Below, in pieces: positions 52,396 through 60,749 of a stretch of DNA of 64,000 nt; the first letter of the stretch is position 1; every line of letters begins with the position of its first letter. Origin of the DNA: an uncultured Flavobacteriaceae bacterium. Its GTDB lineage: Bacteria > Bacteroidota > Bacteroidia > Flavobacteriales > Flavobacteriaceae. The position numbers and the translations under genes were made by a program. The stretch lies in assembly GCA_947500435.1 (NCBI GenBank), contig CANMRV010000006.1:248001-312000 (forward strand), read 5' to 3'. A model generated the notes under the pieces. That model made no database searches. It saw only the letters and a list, made by a program, of their open reading frames with translations, and was not told the DNA's origin.

Positions 52396-53370
52396 TTACT
52401 TCGCAAAAACTTTTAATTCAGCACCCATTCCGTAGTTTCTATGACCTGTTTGAATCAACTTTGACTTTGCATTGTACGATTTATCAAAAATCTGCCACTT
52501 TTTGTTATTCAAAAAAACGCGTCTTACATAGGTGTTTTGACCAACCAATTTATCTGAAAAGGGGAGTAGTGGACGAAAAGAAGTAGATATTTTCTGAACC
52601 CCTCTAGCTGTTTTGATTTCTCGGTATTGTTTGGTTTGAGCCAAGCGACCCTTTGAGTTCGCATAGCCCAATACTTGTAGTGATACAAAGATTCCATCCT
52701 CAGGAATGTAAATCGATTTTGAAGAAAGATTCAATTCAAAGACCTTATCTTCTTTCTCATTTATGGAAAAAACCACATTTTCATAACCTATTGGTTCTCC
52801 GGGAAGGGAATTATTATTTTCATAGAAGTTCACTCTGAATATGGTGGCAAACTTTCCTTTTCCTTTGGACTTGTATTTCGATTCTGCATTTATGGGAAGC
52901 AACAGTTTTGAAATTTGCGTTGGTTCACCCTCATGGCGTTTAAATAAAACGGCAACCTCACTTTCTACAGTAGGAAGCCAGGATGCGAATATATCAGCAT
53001 GTGAAATAGGTTTACGTTTTCGTAGTTTGAATTTTCCATTTTTCGGGGCCGAAACGACTACTTCGTTTAATTGGGAAACTTCTGGTTTCAGTGAAATGAT
53101 TTCAGGTAAAGTGTTGGTTAAAATTGCTTTTTCAGCGTATCCCATTGCTGAGATGAAAAGTGTGTCTACATCGCTGTACTTTTCTTTGGAAAAAGAGAAT
53201 CGCCCATCTTCATCTGCAAAATTTCCTAAGCCATTACCAAATGAAATCGTTGCAAAAGGAATTGGTTCTTGATTCAAGGAGTCTGCAATAGTGATGGTTT
53301 GCGCAATTGTAAAATTGACAACTAATATAAAAAGAGTTAGGAACGAATATTTCATGGAAATCTGCTTCAT
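52396..53370 (-). CDS. Carboxypeptidase-regulatory-like domain exported protein
   Basis: A 324-residue protein with signal peptide (ending NFTIAQ), followed by an Ig-like carboxypeptidase-D regulatory domain (about residues 28-95; LNQEPIPFATISFGNGLGNFADEDGRFSFS). The rest (about 110-324) is beta-rich with no recognised domain; EVAVLFKRHEGEPTQISKLLLPI starts it. Two ATGs are possible (53370 and 53355). It converges on the plug-domain gene, sharing related building blocks. Function unknown; surface or periplasmic location inferred. Confidence 0.78.
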   Translation of the reverse strand: MKQISMKYSFLTLFILVVNFTIAQTITIADSLNQEPIPFATISFGNGLGNFADEDGRFSFSKEKYSDVDTLFISAMGYAEKAILTNTLPEIISLKPEVSQLNEVVVSAPKNGKFKLRKRKPISHADIFASWLPTVESEVAVLFKRHEGEPTQISKLLLPINAESKYKSKGKGKFATIFRVNFYENNNSLPGEPIGYENVVFSINEKEDKVFELNLSSKSIYIPEDGIFVSLQVLGYANSKGRLAQTKQYREIKTARGVQKISTSFRPLLPFSDKLVGQNTYVRRVFLNNKKWQIFDKSYNAKSKLIQTGHRNYGMGAELKVFAK

Positions 53371-53429
53371 ACTTATGAAACGAAAAGAAAGCGGGTAAAG
53401 TGCCCGCTCTATATTTTGTGAATGTGATT

Positions 53430-53855
53430 TTAGCTGATTGCTTTAAGCAATTTTTTGCCACCATTCCAGCTGCAGGTGCCATCACTGGTTTGAAAAGTTT
53501 CGCCTCCATACCGCAGTACATAGGTGTCAACGGTTGAACACCCTCCCATGTGTAATGCTTGAAGTTGAAGTTCGAAGGTTCTAAACGCTTCGATTTCCTT
53601 TGCGTTAAGGGTTTTCTTAAAGTCTGGAAAACTTGCAGTTATTATTCCTGCTTCTTTAGAAACAAGTATTGTCTGTCTGTCACCACCAAAGCACCCAACT
53701 GAGGTAATTTCGATGGAGTAACTTTCACCGTTTTGCAGGGATTCTATAATTGTAGTTGTGGGTTCTTGTTCTGATTCTATTTGTACAAATGCTGATGCAG
53801 AATATGTCGTAAAAATTGAAAGAAGAAGTATTGTAAAGTAGTTTTTTGCTTTCAT
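53430..53855 (-). CDS. Secreted small cysteine protein, unknown
   Basis: A 141-residue exported protein: signal peptide ending SASAF (about residues 1-23). The mature part has four cysteines (VGCFGGD, MGGCSTVD, GTCSWNGG) that may form disulfides. Strand pattern SYSIEITSVGCFGG suggests a beta-rich fold. No family recognised. It lies between the carboxypeptidase-regulatory-like gene and the M20 peptidase gene in the same direction. Confidence 0.6.
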   Translation of the reverse strand: MKAKNYFTILLLSIFTTYSASAFVQIESEQEPTTTIIESLQNGESYSIEITSVGCFGGDRQTILVSKEAGIITASFPDFKKTLNAKEIEAFRTFELQLQALHMGGCSTVDTYVLRYGGETFQTSDGTCSWNGGKKLLKAIS

Positions 53856-53943
53856 ACGTTCAGTTAAAAATCAATAATTATGCCGTTTTTCCGGGACATC
53901 TCTAACATAAAGGACTCCATATAATTAACAATGTGGCAAAAGC

Positions 53944-55437
53944 TTACATTTTTGTGCTCAGCAATCCGTAGAAAACTTTAATTCCGTATGCAATTTGTCC
54001 AATTTTTAAGTTCTCATTAGGGCTATGTTGATTGTTATCAGAATTTACCATAGGGACGATAAAAGCGGGTATTTTCAATTCATTAATAAAAGGTGAGATT
54101 GGCACTGTACCGCCCATAATTCGAATTTGAACTACATCTTCATCGAAATTACTCTTTATAGTATTCAACAAAAACTCACCATAAGGATTGTTTAAATCAG
54201 TTCGAAAAGCATCGGTAACTCCCCGCTCGGTAATGGTCATTATTTTGTCATGTGCCATTCGTTGTTCTCTGTTAGGAATGGTATCCATAATATAAAAACC
54301 TTGCTTCTCTATATGTTTTTTAACCAGATTTTTTAAACGTGTTCCATCACTTTCTGGTACTAAGCGCAGATCAAGTTCGGCCGTAGCAGATTCAGGAACT
54401 ATGGTACGAGCTTTATCACCAATCCATCCAGAGCCTAAACCTCTAATGTTTAAAGAGGGATATTGTAATGACTCTTGATAAAAACCACCTACTTTTTCTG
54501 GAGTCTTAATTGCTAAATTGGTATTAATCGTTGTCGCGTTATCCGGAACACTTTTTATCACAGCCATAGCATTTTCATCTATGGTAATTCCATCGTAATA
54601 CCCTTCAATCGTGACCTTTCCGCCCTCGTCTTTCATGGTCGCCAAAACCTGTGCTAGCTGAAACCCAGGGTTAGGGGCATAATTGCCATAATGACCACTA
54701 TGCTGAGGTTTAATGGGGCCATGAGTGGTCAATGAAAGTGTTGTAATTCCTCTACAACCATATACAACAGTCGGTTTTCCGGAAACATGTACAGGACCAT
54801 CATTGATAACCAGAAAATCTGCTTCTAACAATTCGCGGTATTGTTTTACAGCTTTGGGTAACGGTTTACTTCCCTTTTCTTCTTCACTATCTAAAATGAT
54901 TTTTACATTGAATGGAATTTCTTGTCCGTTCTCTTTCAATAAATCAATCGCACTCAAGAACATAACTATCGGTCCTTTATCATCTGAAGTAGAGCGCCCG
55001 AACAAACGCCAATCATAATTGATATCTTCATTCAAATCTTCAAAGGCTTGATCTTTCCAGCCATCACCATCCGGAGATTTTAAGACCACTTCATATGGAT
55101 TGGGTTGATTCCATTTTGAAGGGTCAACTGATTGTCCATCTAAGTGCATATAGAACAAGATGGTAGGCTTGTTGTCTTCCATTGGGAGCGAAGCAAAGAA
55201 TAACGATTCACCTTCGGTAGGAAGTATTGAAGAATTAAACCCTCTGGCGTTGAAGTTCTTTTCAAGCCAAGTTAAATTTCGATTGATATCAGCATGTTCT
55301 AAGGCGTCATTGGGAATTTGAACAAAGCTTCTGATTTCATTTATTGCTTGTCTTACTTGTCCTTTAAGTTGCCCTTCTTCTTGAGAAGTAGCGCTAAAAA
55401 GGATAAAAAAGGAAAATATAAAAAGTACTTTTTTCAT
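53944..55437 (-). CDS. M20 family metallopeptidase (dipeptidase-type), exported
   Basis: A 497-residue M20 peptidase with a signal peptide (residues 1-18, ending LFSATSQ). Di-zinc motifs: FYMHLDGQSV (about 93-102), RSTSDDKGP (about 143-151), ILDSEEEKGSKPL (about 186-198), and VNDGP. The region ALHGPIKPQHSGHYGN (dimerisation domain) and the closing GGTVPISPFINEL (about 442-454) and NSDNNQHSPNENL with the last zinc His are all present. It most resembles CndP/dipeptidase-type M20 proteins. Exported location suggests peptide use from outside. It precedes the small protein at 55488 by a 50-base gap. Confidence 0.87.
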   Translation of the reverse strand: MKKVLFIFSFFILFSATSQEEGQLKGQVRQAINEIRSFVQIPNDALEHADINRNLTWLEKNFNARGFNSSILPTEGESLFFASLPMEDNKPTILFYMHLDGQSVDPSKWNQPNPYEVVLKSPDGDGWKDQAFEDLNEDINYDWRLFGRSTSDDKGPIVMFLSAIDLLKENGQEIPFNVKIILDSEEEKGSKPLPKAVKQYRELLEADFLVINDGPVHVSGKPTVVYGCRGITTLSLTTHGPIKPQHSGHYGNYAPNPGFQLAQVLATMKDEGGKVTIEGYYDGITIDENAMAVIKSVPDNATTINTNLAIKTPEKVGGFYQESLQYPSLNIRGLGSGWIGDKARTIVPESATAELDLRLVPESDGTRLKNLVKKHIEKQGFYIMDTIPNREQRMAHDKIMTITERGVTDAFRTDLNNPYGEFLLNTIKSNFDEDVVQIRIMGGTVPISPFINELKIPAFIVPMVNSDNNQHSPNENLKIGQIAYGIKVFYGLLSTKM

Positions 55438-55487
55438 TCGATTTTTGAATTGAATTACGGATTTTAAAAGTAAGGATAATTGAGGGA

Positions 55488-55709
55488 TTACGATTTGCTT
55501 TTAAGCTTTATAAATATCAAGCGTATTAAGAGTAAAAAAGGGAAACCGTGGAGTAGAACATCAAACCAATCCATCGCTCTCATGCCTATGGCACCGCCAG
55601 CTATCCATTTAAGTTTTCCCCAGATATGAGGTTCAGGAAAGAAAGGAGCAAGGCCTAGAGCCAGGCACAGAAGAATTATTAGTTTCCAACTATCTAAAAG
55701 GTCTTTCAA
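55488..55709 (-). CDS. Small membrane protein downstream of trpA
   Basis: A 73-residue protein with two hydrophobic segments (about residues 7-25, KLIILLCLALGLAPFF, and 50-68, WFDVLLHGFPFLLLIRLIF). The TTG at 55709, one base after the trpA stop codon, is preferred to an earlier TTG at 55739 that would overlap trpA by 29 bases. It is probably the last gene of the trp transcript. No known domain; possibly unrelated to tryptophan. Confidence 0.6.
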   Translation of the reverse strand: MKDLLDSWKLIILLCLALGLAPFFPEPHIWGKLKWIAGGAIGMRAMDWFDVLLHGFPFLLLIRLIFIKLKSKS

Positions 55710-55710
55710 A

Positions 55711-56475
55711 CTATTTGATTTTTTTAATGAAATTGCCAATGGAATCGACTCCGTGCTCAGTTAAATGTTTAATAAAAGCGGAACCAATAATTGCTCCTTT
55801 TGCATTTTTAGTGGCCGCTTGAAAAGTCTCTTCGTCCTTAATTCCAAAACCAACAATTTGCGGGTTTTTTAAATTCATGTTTGCAATACGTTCGAAGTAC
55901 TCGGCTTGTGTATTTCCAAATCCTGACTTGGAGCCTGTTACACTTGCCGAGCTTACCATATAGATAAATCCGTCAGAAGCCGCATCAATTTGATGAATAC
56001 GCTCATCGCTAGTCTGTGGCGTAATCAAGAATACATTGATAAGTCCGTATTTTTTGAAAGTTGCTTCATAATCAGCTTGATATACATCTAAAGGCAAATC
56101 AGGCATGATAATTCCGTCTATACCAATCTCATGACATTTTTTGCAGAAAGCTTCAACACCATATTGTAACATTGGGTTGAAATAGCCCATTACAATTAGC
56201 GGAATGGAAACGGTTTTGCGAATGTCTTTGAGTTGCTCAAAGAGTTTTTCGGTGGTCATTCCATTTTTCAAGGCGGCAGTAGAGCTATCTTGAATGGTTG
56301 GTCCATCAGCTAAAGGGTCACTAAAGGGCAGACCGATTTCAATCATGTCAATACCGTTTTGTTCTAAATCTTGAATGATTTTAACGGTGTCGTTTATTGA
56401 TGGATATCCAGCTGTGAAATATATGGAGAGGAGTTTTTTATCCTCTTGTAGCTTCTCATTAATTCTATTACTCAT
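55711..56475 (-). CDS. trpA: Tryptophan synthase alpha chain
   Basis: A 254-residue TIM barrel cleaving indole-3-glycerol phosphate to indole and glyceraldehyde 3-phosphate. Catalytic Glu and Asp: MIEIGLPFSDPLADGPTIQDSS (about residues 38-59) carries the Glu of IEIGLPFSDP; GIIMPDLPLD (about 122-131) carries the second site; VSSASVTGSKSGF (about 163-175) and GFGIKDEE (about 202-209) bind phosphate. Its start overlaps the trpB stop by one base, matching the tight alpha/beta enzyme coupling. Confidence 0.96.
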   Translation of the reverse strand: MSNRINEKLQEDKKLLSIYFTAGYPSINDTVKIIQDLEQNGIDMIEIGLPFSDPLADGPTIQDSSTAALKNGMTTEKLFEQLKDIRKTVSIPLIVMGYFNPMLQYGVEAFCKKCHEIGIDGIIMPDLPLDVYQADYEATFKKYGLINVFLITPQTSDERIHQIDAASDGFIYMVSSASVTGSKSGFGNTQAEYFERIANMNLKNPQIVGFGIKDEETFQAATKNAKGAIIGSAFIKHLTEHGVDSIGNFIKKIK

Positions 56476-57656
56476 TATGCCAACTTAAAGTAGTCTATAT
56501 ATGTATTCAAATCCTTGTCCCCTCGCCCTGAAAGACTGATTACCACAACATCATCTAATTTAAATTTCTTATGCTCAAAAATGGCAAACGCGTGCCCGGT
56601 TTCTATAGCTGGAATAATTCCTTCCAATTGTGAAAGTTCTAGTCCGGCAGTCATGGCTTCATCATCTGTTGCGGAATAGAATTCCGCCCTTCCTGATTTG
56701 TGCAAATGCGAATGCATCGGACCAACTCCAGGGTAATCTAATCCTGCGGAAATGGAATAGGGTTCTGTAATCTGTCCATCTGTAGTTTGCATCAACATGG
56801 TTTTGCAACCGTGAATAATCCCCACTTTCCCCAAAGCAGAAGTAGCTGCACTTTCACCGCTTTCAACACCTTTTCCTGCAGCTTCAACTGCTATGATACC
56901 AACTTCTTCTTCATCTAGGAAATGATAATACGTTCCCGCTGCGTTACTTCCCCCACCAATACAAGCTACCACATAATCAGGATTTTCACGGCCTTCTTTT
57001 TCTTTCAATTGCCATTTGATTTCTTCAGAAATTACCGATTGAAAACGAGTCACCATATCAGGGTAGGGGTGTGGCCCAATGGCTGAACCAATAATGTAAT
57101 GCGTATCTACAGGATTATTTATCCAATCACGAATCGCTTCGTTGGTGGCATCTTTTAATGTTCGACTTCCTGAAAGTGCTGGTCGAACTTCGGCTCCTAA
57201 CATTTTCATACGTGCTACATTAGGTGCTTGCCGAGCAATATCGATTTCGCCCATATAGACAATACATTTCATGCCCATCAATGCACAAACGGTTGCGGTT
57301 GCAACGCCATGTTGTCCGGCTCCCGTTTCAGCAATAATTCTGGTTTTACCTAACTTCTTGGCCATTAGAATCTGACCAATTGTATTATTTACTTTATGTG
57401 CTCCAGTATGATTTAAATCTTCTCGTTTGAGATAAATTTTACATCCGTGTTTTTCGGAAAGTCGTTTTGCAAAGTAAAGTGGCGAAGGCCTGCCTACATA
57501 GTCTTTGAGCAGTTGATGAAATTCCTTTTGAAAGGATTCCTCATACATGATTTCTAAATACTTTTGGCGTAACTCTTCTACATTCGGATAGAGCATTTCA
57601 GGAATAAAAGCGCCACCGAATTCTCCGTAATATCCTTTTTCGTCTGCGTGATACAT
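56475..57656 (-). CDS. trpB: Tryptophan synthase beta chain
   Basis: A 393-residue PLP enzyme joining indole and serine. PLP lysine in [13 protein letters not shown] (about residues 81-93), acid region [12 protein letters not shown] (about 106-117; with the catalytic Glu), phosphate loop [10 protein letters not shown] (about 226-235), and SGRGDKD near the end. N-terminal [15 protein letters not shown] is typical. Lies directly before trpA (overlap one base) and 61 bases after trpF; that gap holds a palindromic repeat element that could weaken expression downstream. Confidence 0.97.
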   Translation of the reverse strand: MYHADEKGYYGEFGGAFIPEMLYPNVEELRQKYLEIMYEESFQKEFHQLLKDYVGRPSPLYFAKRLSEKHGCKIYLKREDLNHTGAHKVNNTIGQILMAKKLGKTRIIAETGAGQHGVATATVCALMGMKCIVYMGEIDIARQAPNVARMKMLGAEVRPALSGSRTLKDATNEAIRDWINNPVDTHYIIGSAIGPHPYPDMVTRFQSVISEEIKWQLKEKEGRENPDYVVACIGGGSNAAGTYYHFLDEEEVGIIAVEAAGKGVESGESAATSALGKVGIIHGCKTMLMQTTDGQITEPYSISAGLDYPGVGPMHSHLHKSGRAEFYSATDDEAMTAGLELSQLEGIIPAIETGHAFAIFEHKKFKLDDVVVISLSGRGDKDLNTYIDYFKLA

Positions 57657-57673
57657 AACAATTATAATTTTAA

Positions 57674-57746
57674 TTCCCTCCTAATAAGGAGGGTTAGGGA
57701 GTTGTAAAACACACCCCTCAATCCCCTCTTTCTAGAGGGGAGGTTA
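57674..57746. repeat. REP-like palindromic element between trpB and trpF, reaching into trpF
   Basis: Two hairpins: CCCTCC-TAATAA-GGAGGG (57676-57693) and CCCCTCT-TTCT-AGAGGGG (57723-57740). The second is inside the trpF coding sequence, whose last codons it supplies. Same style as the element at 19515-19560. Such palindromes are dispersed in intergenic DNA of flavobacteria; in an operon they may affect mRNA stability or translation. Confidence 0.7.
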
Positions 57747-58413
57747 ATATGTTTTTAAACTTTTTCAATTTTTCAATATTTTTTAATCCCGGTTCGTCCT
57801 CAAATTTACTGTTCACATCGATAACATGGCAATACTGGGCTTCTGGTCGTTTCATGAACTCCTTAATAGAATCAATTTCTTCCAATCCAATACCACCACT
57901 TAGAAAATAGGGTTTGGTAGAAGGGTAATCTTTCAATACTTCCCAATTGAAAACATAGCCATTGCCACCTGGAAGCTTTCCTTTGGTATCAAACAAATAG
58001 AAATCACATACATCTTCAAATTGATATAATTGACCAAAATCGAAATCATCTTTTATTGAAAATACTTTTATGATTTTGACATGGGGAATTTGAGTTTTTA
58101 GCTGGTCACAAAAAGCCGGACTTTCCTTACCATGTAATTGTACCAACAACAGCCCGTACTTTTTTACTTTCTCCTGAATTATCACTATCCTTTCATCAAC
58201 AAAAACGCCTACTTTTTTAACCCCGTGAGGAATAGATGGTAAATCTCCTTCAAAATAGCGTTTGGAAGGCCCCCAGAAAATAAATCCTAAATAATCGGGT
58301 CTTAGAGCTGCAACCTCGGAAGTATTTTTATTCATACCACAGACTTTGAGCTTTAGCTCAGCCAAACTTTTGGTGATAGGCATTTCGTCTTTATTGGTAT
58401 AATAATAGTCCAT
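57718..58413 (-). CDS. trpF: Phosphoribosylanthranilate isomerase with repeat-derived C-terminus
   Basis: A 231-residue TIM barrel for the PRA to CDRP step. Catalytic Cys in KLKVCGMNKNTSE (about residues 21-33), RPDYLGFIFWGPSKRY, LVQLHGKES (about 89-97), and the catalytic Asp in YLFDTKGKLPGGNGYVFNW (about 137-155), then LSGGIGLEE. The last nine residues, LTSPLERGD, are encoded by the palindromic repeat at 57723-57740; the natural family end would lie before. The N-terminus (MDYYYTNKDEMPITKS) is also about 18 residues longer than usual; a later start is possible. Six bases after trpC. Confidence 0.92.
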   Translation of the reverse strand: MDYYYTNKDEMPITKSLAELKLKVCGMNKNTSEVAALRPDYLGFIFWGPSKRYFEGDLPSIPHGVKKVGVFVDERIVIIQEKVKKYGLLLVQLHGKESPAFCDQLKTQIPHVKIIKVFSIKDDFDFGQLYQFEDVCDFYLFDTKGKLPGGNGYVFNWEVLKDYPSTKPYFLSGGIGLEEIDSIKEFMKRPEAQYCHVIDVNSKFEDEPGLKNIEKLKKFKNILTSPLERGD

Positions 58414-58419
58414 TTGGTA

Positions 58420-59199
58420 CTATAATTTTTGAATGAATTTCAAGGCACTTTTTCCAGGATTATCTTTCTTCATAAAGTTCTCTCCGATTAAGAATCCTTG
58501 ATAATCGTATAGCTTTAAATCTTGTATCGCTTCAATTGAACTGATACCACTTTCAGAGACTTTAACAAAATCATCAGGAATTAGTTGAGACAACGACTTG
58601 CTTGTTTCAAGACTTACTTCAAATGTTTTTAAATCTCGATTGTTTACACCCAACATATCCAAACTTGGCATGATAGATTTATGTAATTCTTCTTCATTGT
58701 GAACTTCTAACAAAACATCTAAATCTAGACTTTTGGCCAGTTCCGAAAAGGTTTTGATTTCTTCTTTGGATAAAACTGCAGCGATAAGTAAAATCACATC
58801 CGCCCCATGGGCTTTCGCTTCGATGATTTGGTATTCATCAATAATAAATTCTTTGCGAAGTAAAGGCATGTCAGCCGATGCTCTTGCTAGCTGTAAATCT
58901 TCCAATGAGCCCCCAAAATACTTGATGTCGGTTAAAACACTCATTCCACATACTCCTGCTTTTTGGTAGCCTTTAGCTACTTGACCCACATTGGTATTTT
59001 GGTTGATTGTCCCTTTGGATGGAGAGCGTCTTTTATGTTCAGCGACGATTCCCGTTTTGCTGTTACGAAGGGCACTGGCCAAGGAGAAAGTTTCTCTTGT
59101 GAATAAGACAGAAGACTCCAATTGCTGGATTGGAATAAGTGATTTTTTTAAATCAACCTCTTTGTATTTGTCTGCTACTATTTTGTCTAGAATGTTCAT
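58420..59199 (-). CDS. trpC: Indole-3-glycerol phosphate synthase
   Basis: A 259-residue TIM barrel closing the indole ring. Catalytic Lys and phosphate sites: GIVAEHKRRSPSKG (about residues 50-63), VLTDIKYFGGS (about 88-98), LRKEFIIDEYQIIEA (about 112-126, Lys and Glu), LEVHNEEEL and NNRDLKTFEV (about 188-197), SESGISS (about 218-224). It is not fused to trpF, unlike in enteric bacteria; overlaps trpD by four bases. Confidence 0.96.
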   Translation of the reverse strand: MNILDKIVADKYKEVDLKKSLIPIQQLESSVLFTRETFSLASALRNSKTGIVAEHKRRSPSKGTINQNTNVGQVAKGYQKAGVCGMSVLTDIKYFGGSLEDLQLARASADMPLLRKEFIIDEYQIIEAKAHGADVILLIAAVLSKEEIKTFSELAKSLDLDVLLEVHNEEELHKSIMPSLDMLGVNNRDLKTFEVSLETSKSLSQLIPDDFVKVSESGISSIEAIQDLKLYDYQGFLIGENFMKKDNPGKSALKFIQKL

Positions 59200-60188
59200 C
59201 TACTTAACTCTTGTAGTTTCTTTAAAGCTTTCAATCCGTTGCCACTTCGCAAAGACTCTTTTGCTTTTTCAAAGCCGTCTTTCAAACTACTATTCTCGAC
59301 TGTTGAAATTGCAACTCCTGCATTAGCGCAAACCACGTTATTTTGAGCTTCCGTTCCTTTTCCTTGTAAGACGTTCAGGAAAATCTGAGCGGATTCTTCA
59401 ATACTATCTCCGCCAATAATTTCAGATTGTTGTATCGATGTAACTCCGAAGTCGGAAGGGGTTATCATTCCCTCGGAATTGTTGGAAATAGTTTTTGTAT
59501 TTCCTGTCAAGGAGATTTCATCATAACCGTCTAAGGCGTGCAGCACGGTAAAATTCTTGTCTGTGTTTTGATAGAGATAGCCGTACATACGGGCTAATTC
59601 CAAATTAAAAACACCAACCATTTGGTTCTTCGGGAAAGCCGGATTCACCATTGGTCCCAACATATTGAAAAAGGTTTTTACGCCCAATTCTCTTCTAATA
59701 GGAGCGACATTTTTCATGGCCGGATGGAATAGGGGAGCGTGCAAAACACAAATTCCCGCCTTATCAATGGACTTCTCTAAAAAGCTTGCTTCATTACTGA
59801 ATTTAATACCCAGGAATTCCATCACATTACTGCTTCCACATTTTGATGAAACTCCGTAATTCCCATGTTTGGTTACCTTCACACCTGCACCAGCAGTTAC
59901 AAATGAAGCCAAAGTTGAAATATTAAAAGTGTCTTTTCCGTCACCGCCCGTACCACATAAATCTATGGGATTATATGCTGATAAATCTATTGCCAAACAC
60001 AATTCTAAAAGGGCGTCACGAAAGCCCTCTAATTCTTCGATAGTGATGCTACGCATCATATATACAGTCAAAAAGGCCGCAATTTGACTGGTGTTGTAAT
60101 CACCTTTGGCGATATTGACCAAAATCTGTTTGGCATCTTCCTTTGAAAGGATGTCGTGGTTGATTAATTTGTTGAGTGTTTCTTTCAT
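59196..60188 (-). CDS. trpD: Anthranilate phosphoribosyltransferase
   Basis: A 330-residue enzyme attaching the phosphoribosyl group from PRPP to anthranilate. Characteristic pieces: DLCGTGGDGKDTFNIST (about residues 76-92; PRPP loop), KHGNYGVSSKCGSSNVME (about 104-121), HPAMKNVAPIRRELGVKTFFNMLGP (about 153-177), and HALDGYDEISL (about 212-222). It is separate from trpG here. Overlaps trpG and trpC by four bases each. Confidence 0.96.
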   Translation of the reverse strand: MKETLNKLINHDILSKEDAKQILVNIAKGDYNTSQIAAFLTVYMMRSITIEELEGFRDALLELCLAIDLSAYNPIDLCGTGGDGKDTFNISTLASFVTAGAGVKVTKHGNYGVSSKCGSSNVMEFLGIKFSNEASFLEKSIDKAGICVLHAPLFHPAMKNVAPIRRELGVKTFFNMLGPMVNPAFPKNQMVGVFNLELARMYGYLYQNTDKNFTVLHALDGYDEISLTGNTKTISNNSEGMITPSDFGVTSIQQSEIIGGDSIEESAQIFLNVLQGKGTEAQNNVVCANAGVAISTVENSSLKDGFEKAKESLRSGNGLKALKKLQELSR

Positions 60189-60748
60189 TTTTTTAACCAG
60201 TTTTCAAGAATCTTTTTTCCTTCAGGAGTTAAAACAGATTCTGGGTGAAATTGTACTGCGCAAACATCGTATTCTTTATGTCTTAGCGACATTACTTGTC
60301 CGTTTTTATCGAAAGATGTGGCTTCCAAAACTTCAGGAAGATTCGGGTCTACTACCCAAGAATGATATCTGCCTACTTCGATTTCTTTGGGCATTCCTTC
60401 AAACAAAATATCATCTTTCACAATGTTTATTTTCGTTGCGATACCGTGATACACTTCATCTAAATTTATCAGCGAACCACCAAAAACTTCCCCAATAGCT
60501 TGTTGCCCTAAACAGACTCCAAAAATACTTTTGGTTGGCGCATATCTTGCGATAATCTCTTTCAGAAGTCCTGCTTCATCTGGAATTCCAGGTCCGGGGG
60601 AGAGTACGATTTTATCGAAAACATCAACTTCATCTAAAGTCAATTGGTCGTTTCGTTTTACAATTACCTCGCAATCTAAATCCTCTAAATAATGGACTAG
60701 ATTATACGTGAAACTATCGTAGTTATCTATAACTAGTATCTTCTTCAT
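60185..60748 (-). CDS. trpG: Anthranilate synthase component II (glutamine amidotransferase)
   Basis: A 187-residue class I glutamine amidotransferase that supplies ammonia to TrpE. Catalytic triad: Cys in SIFGVCLGQQAIGE (about residues 73-86), His and Glu in AVQFHPESVLTPEG (about 164-177); oxyanion loop LSPGPGIPDE (about 48-57). ATG at 60748 (MKKILVIDNYDSFTYNLV) is preferred to 60766, which would overlap trpE by 17 bases. It overlaps trpD by four and follows trpE by one base. Confidence 0.96.
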   Translation of the reverse strand: MKKILVIDNYDSFTYNLVHYLEDLDCEVIVKRNDQLTLDEVDVFDKIVLSPGPGIPDEAGLLKEIIARYAPTKSIFGVCLGQQAIGEVFGGSLINLDEVYHGIATKINIVKDDILFEGMPKEIEVGRYHSWVVDPNLPEVLEATSFDKNGQVMSLRHKEYDVCAVQFHPESVLTPEGKKILENWLKK

Positions 60749-60749
60749 C

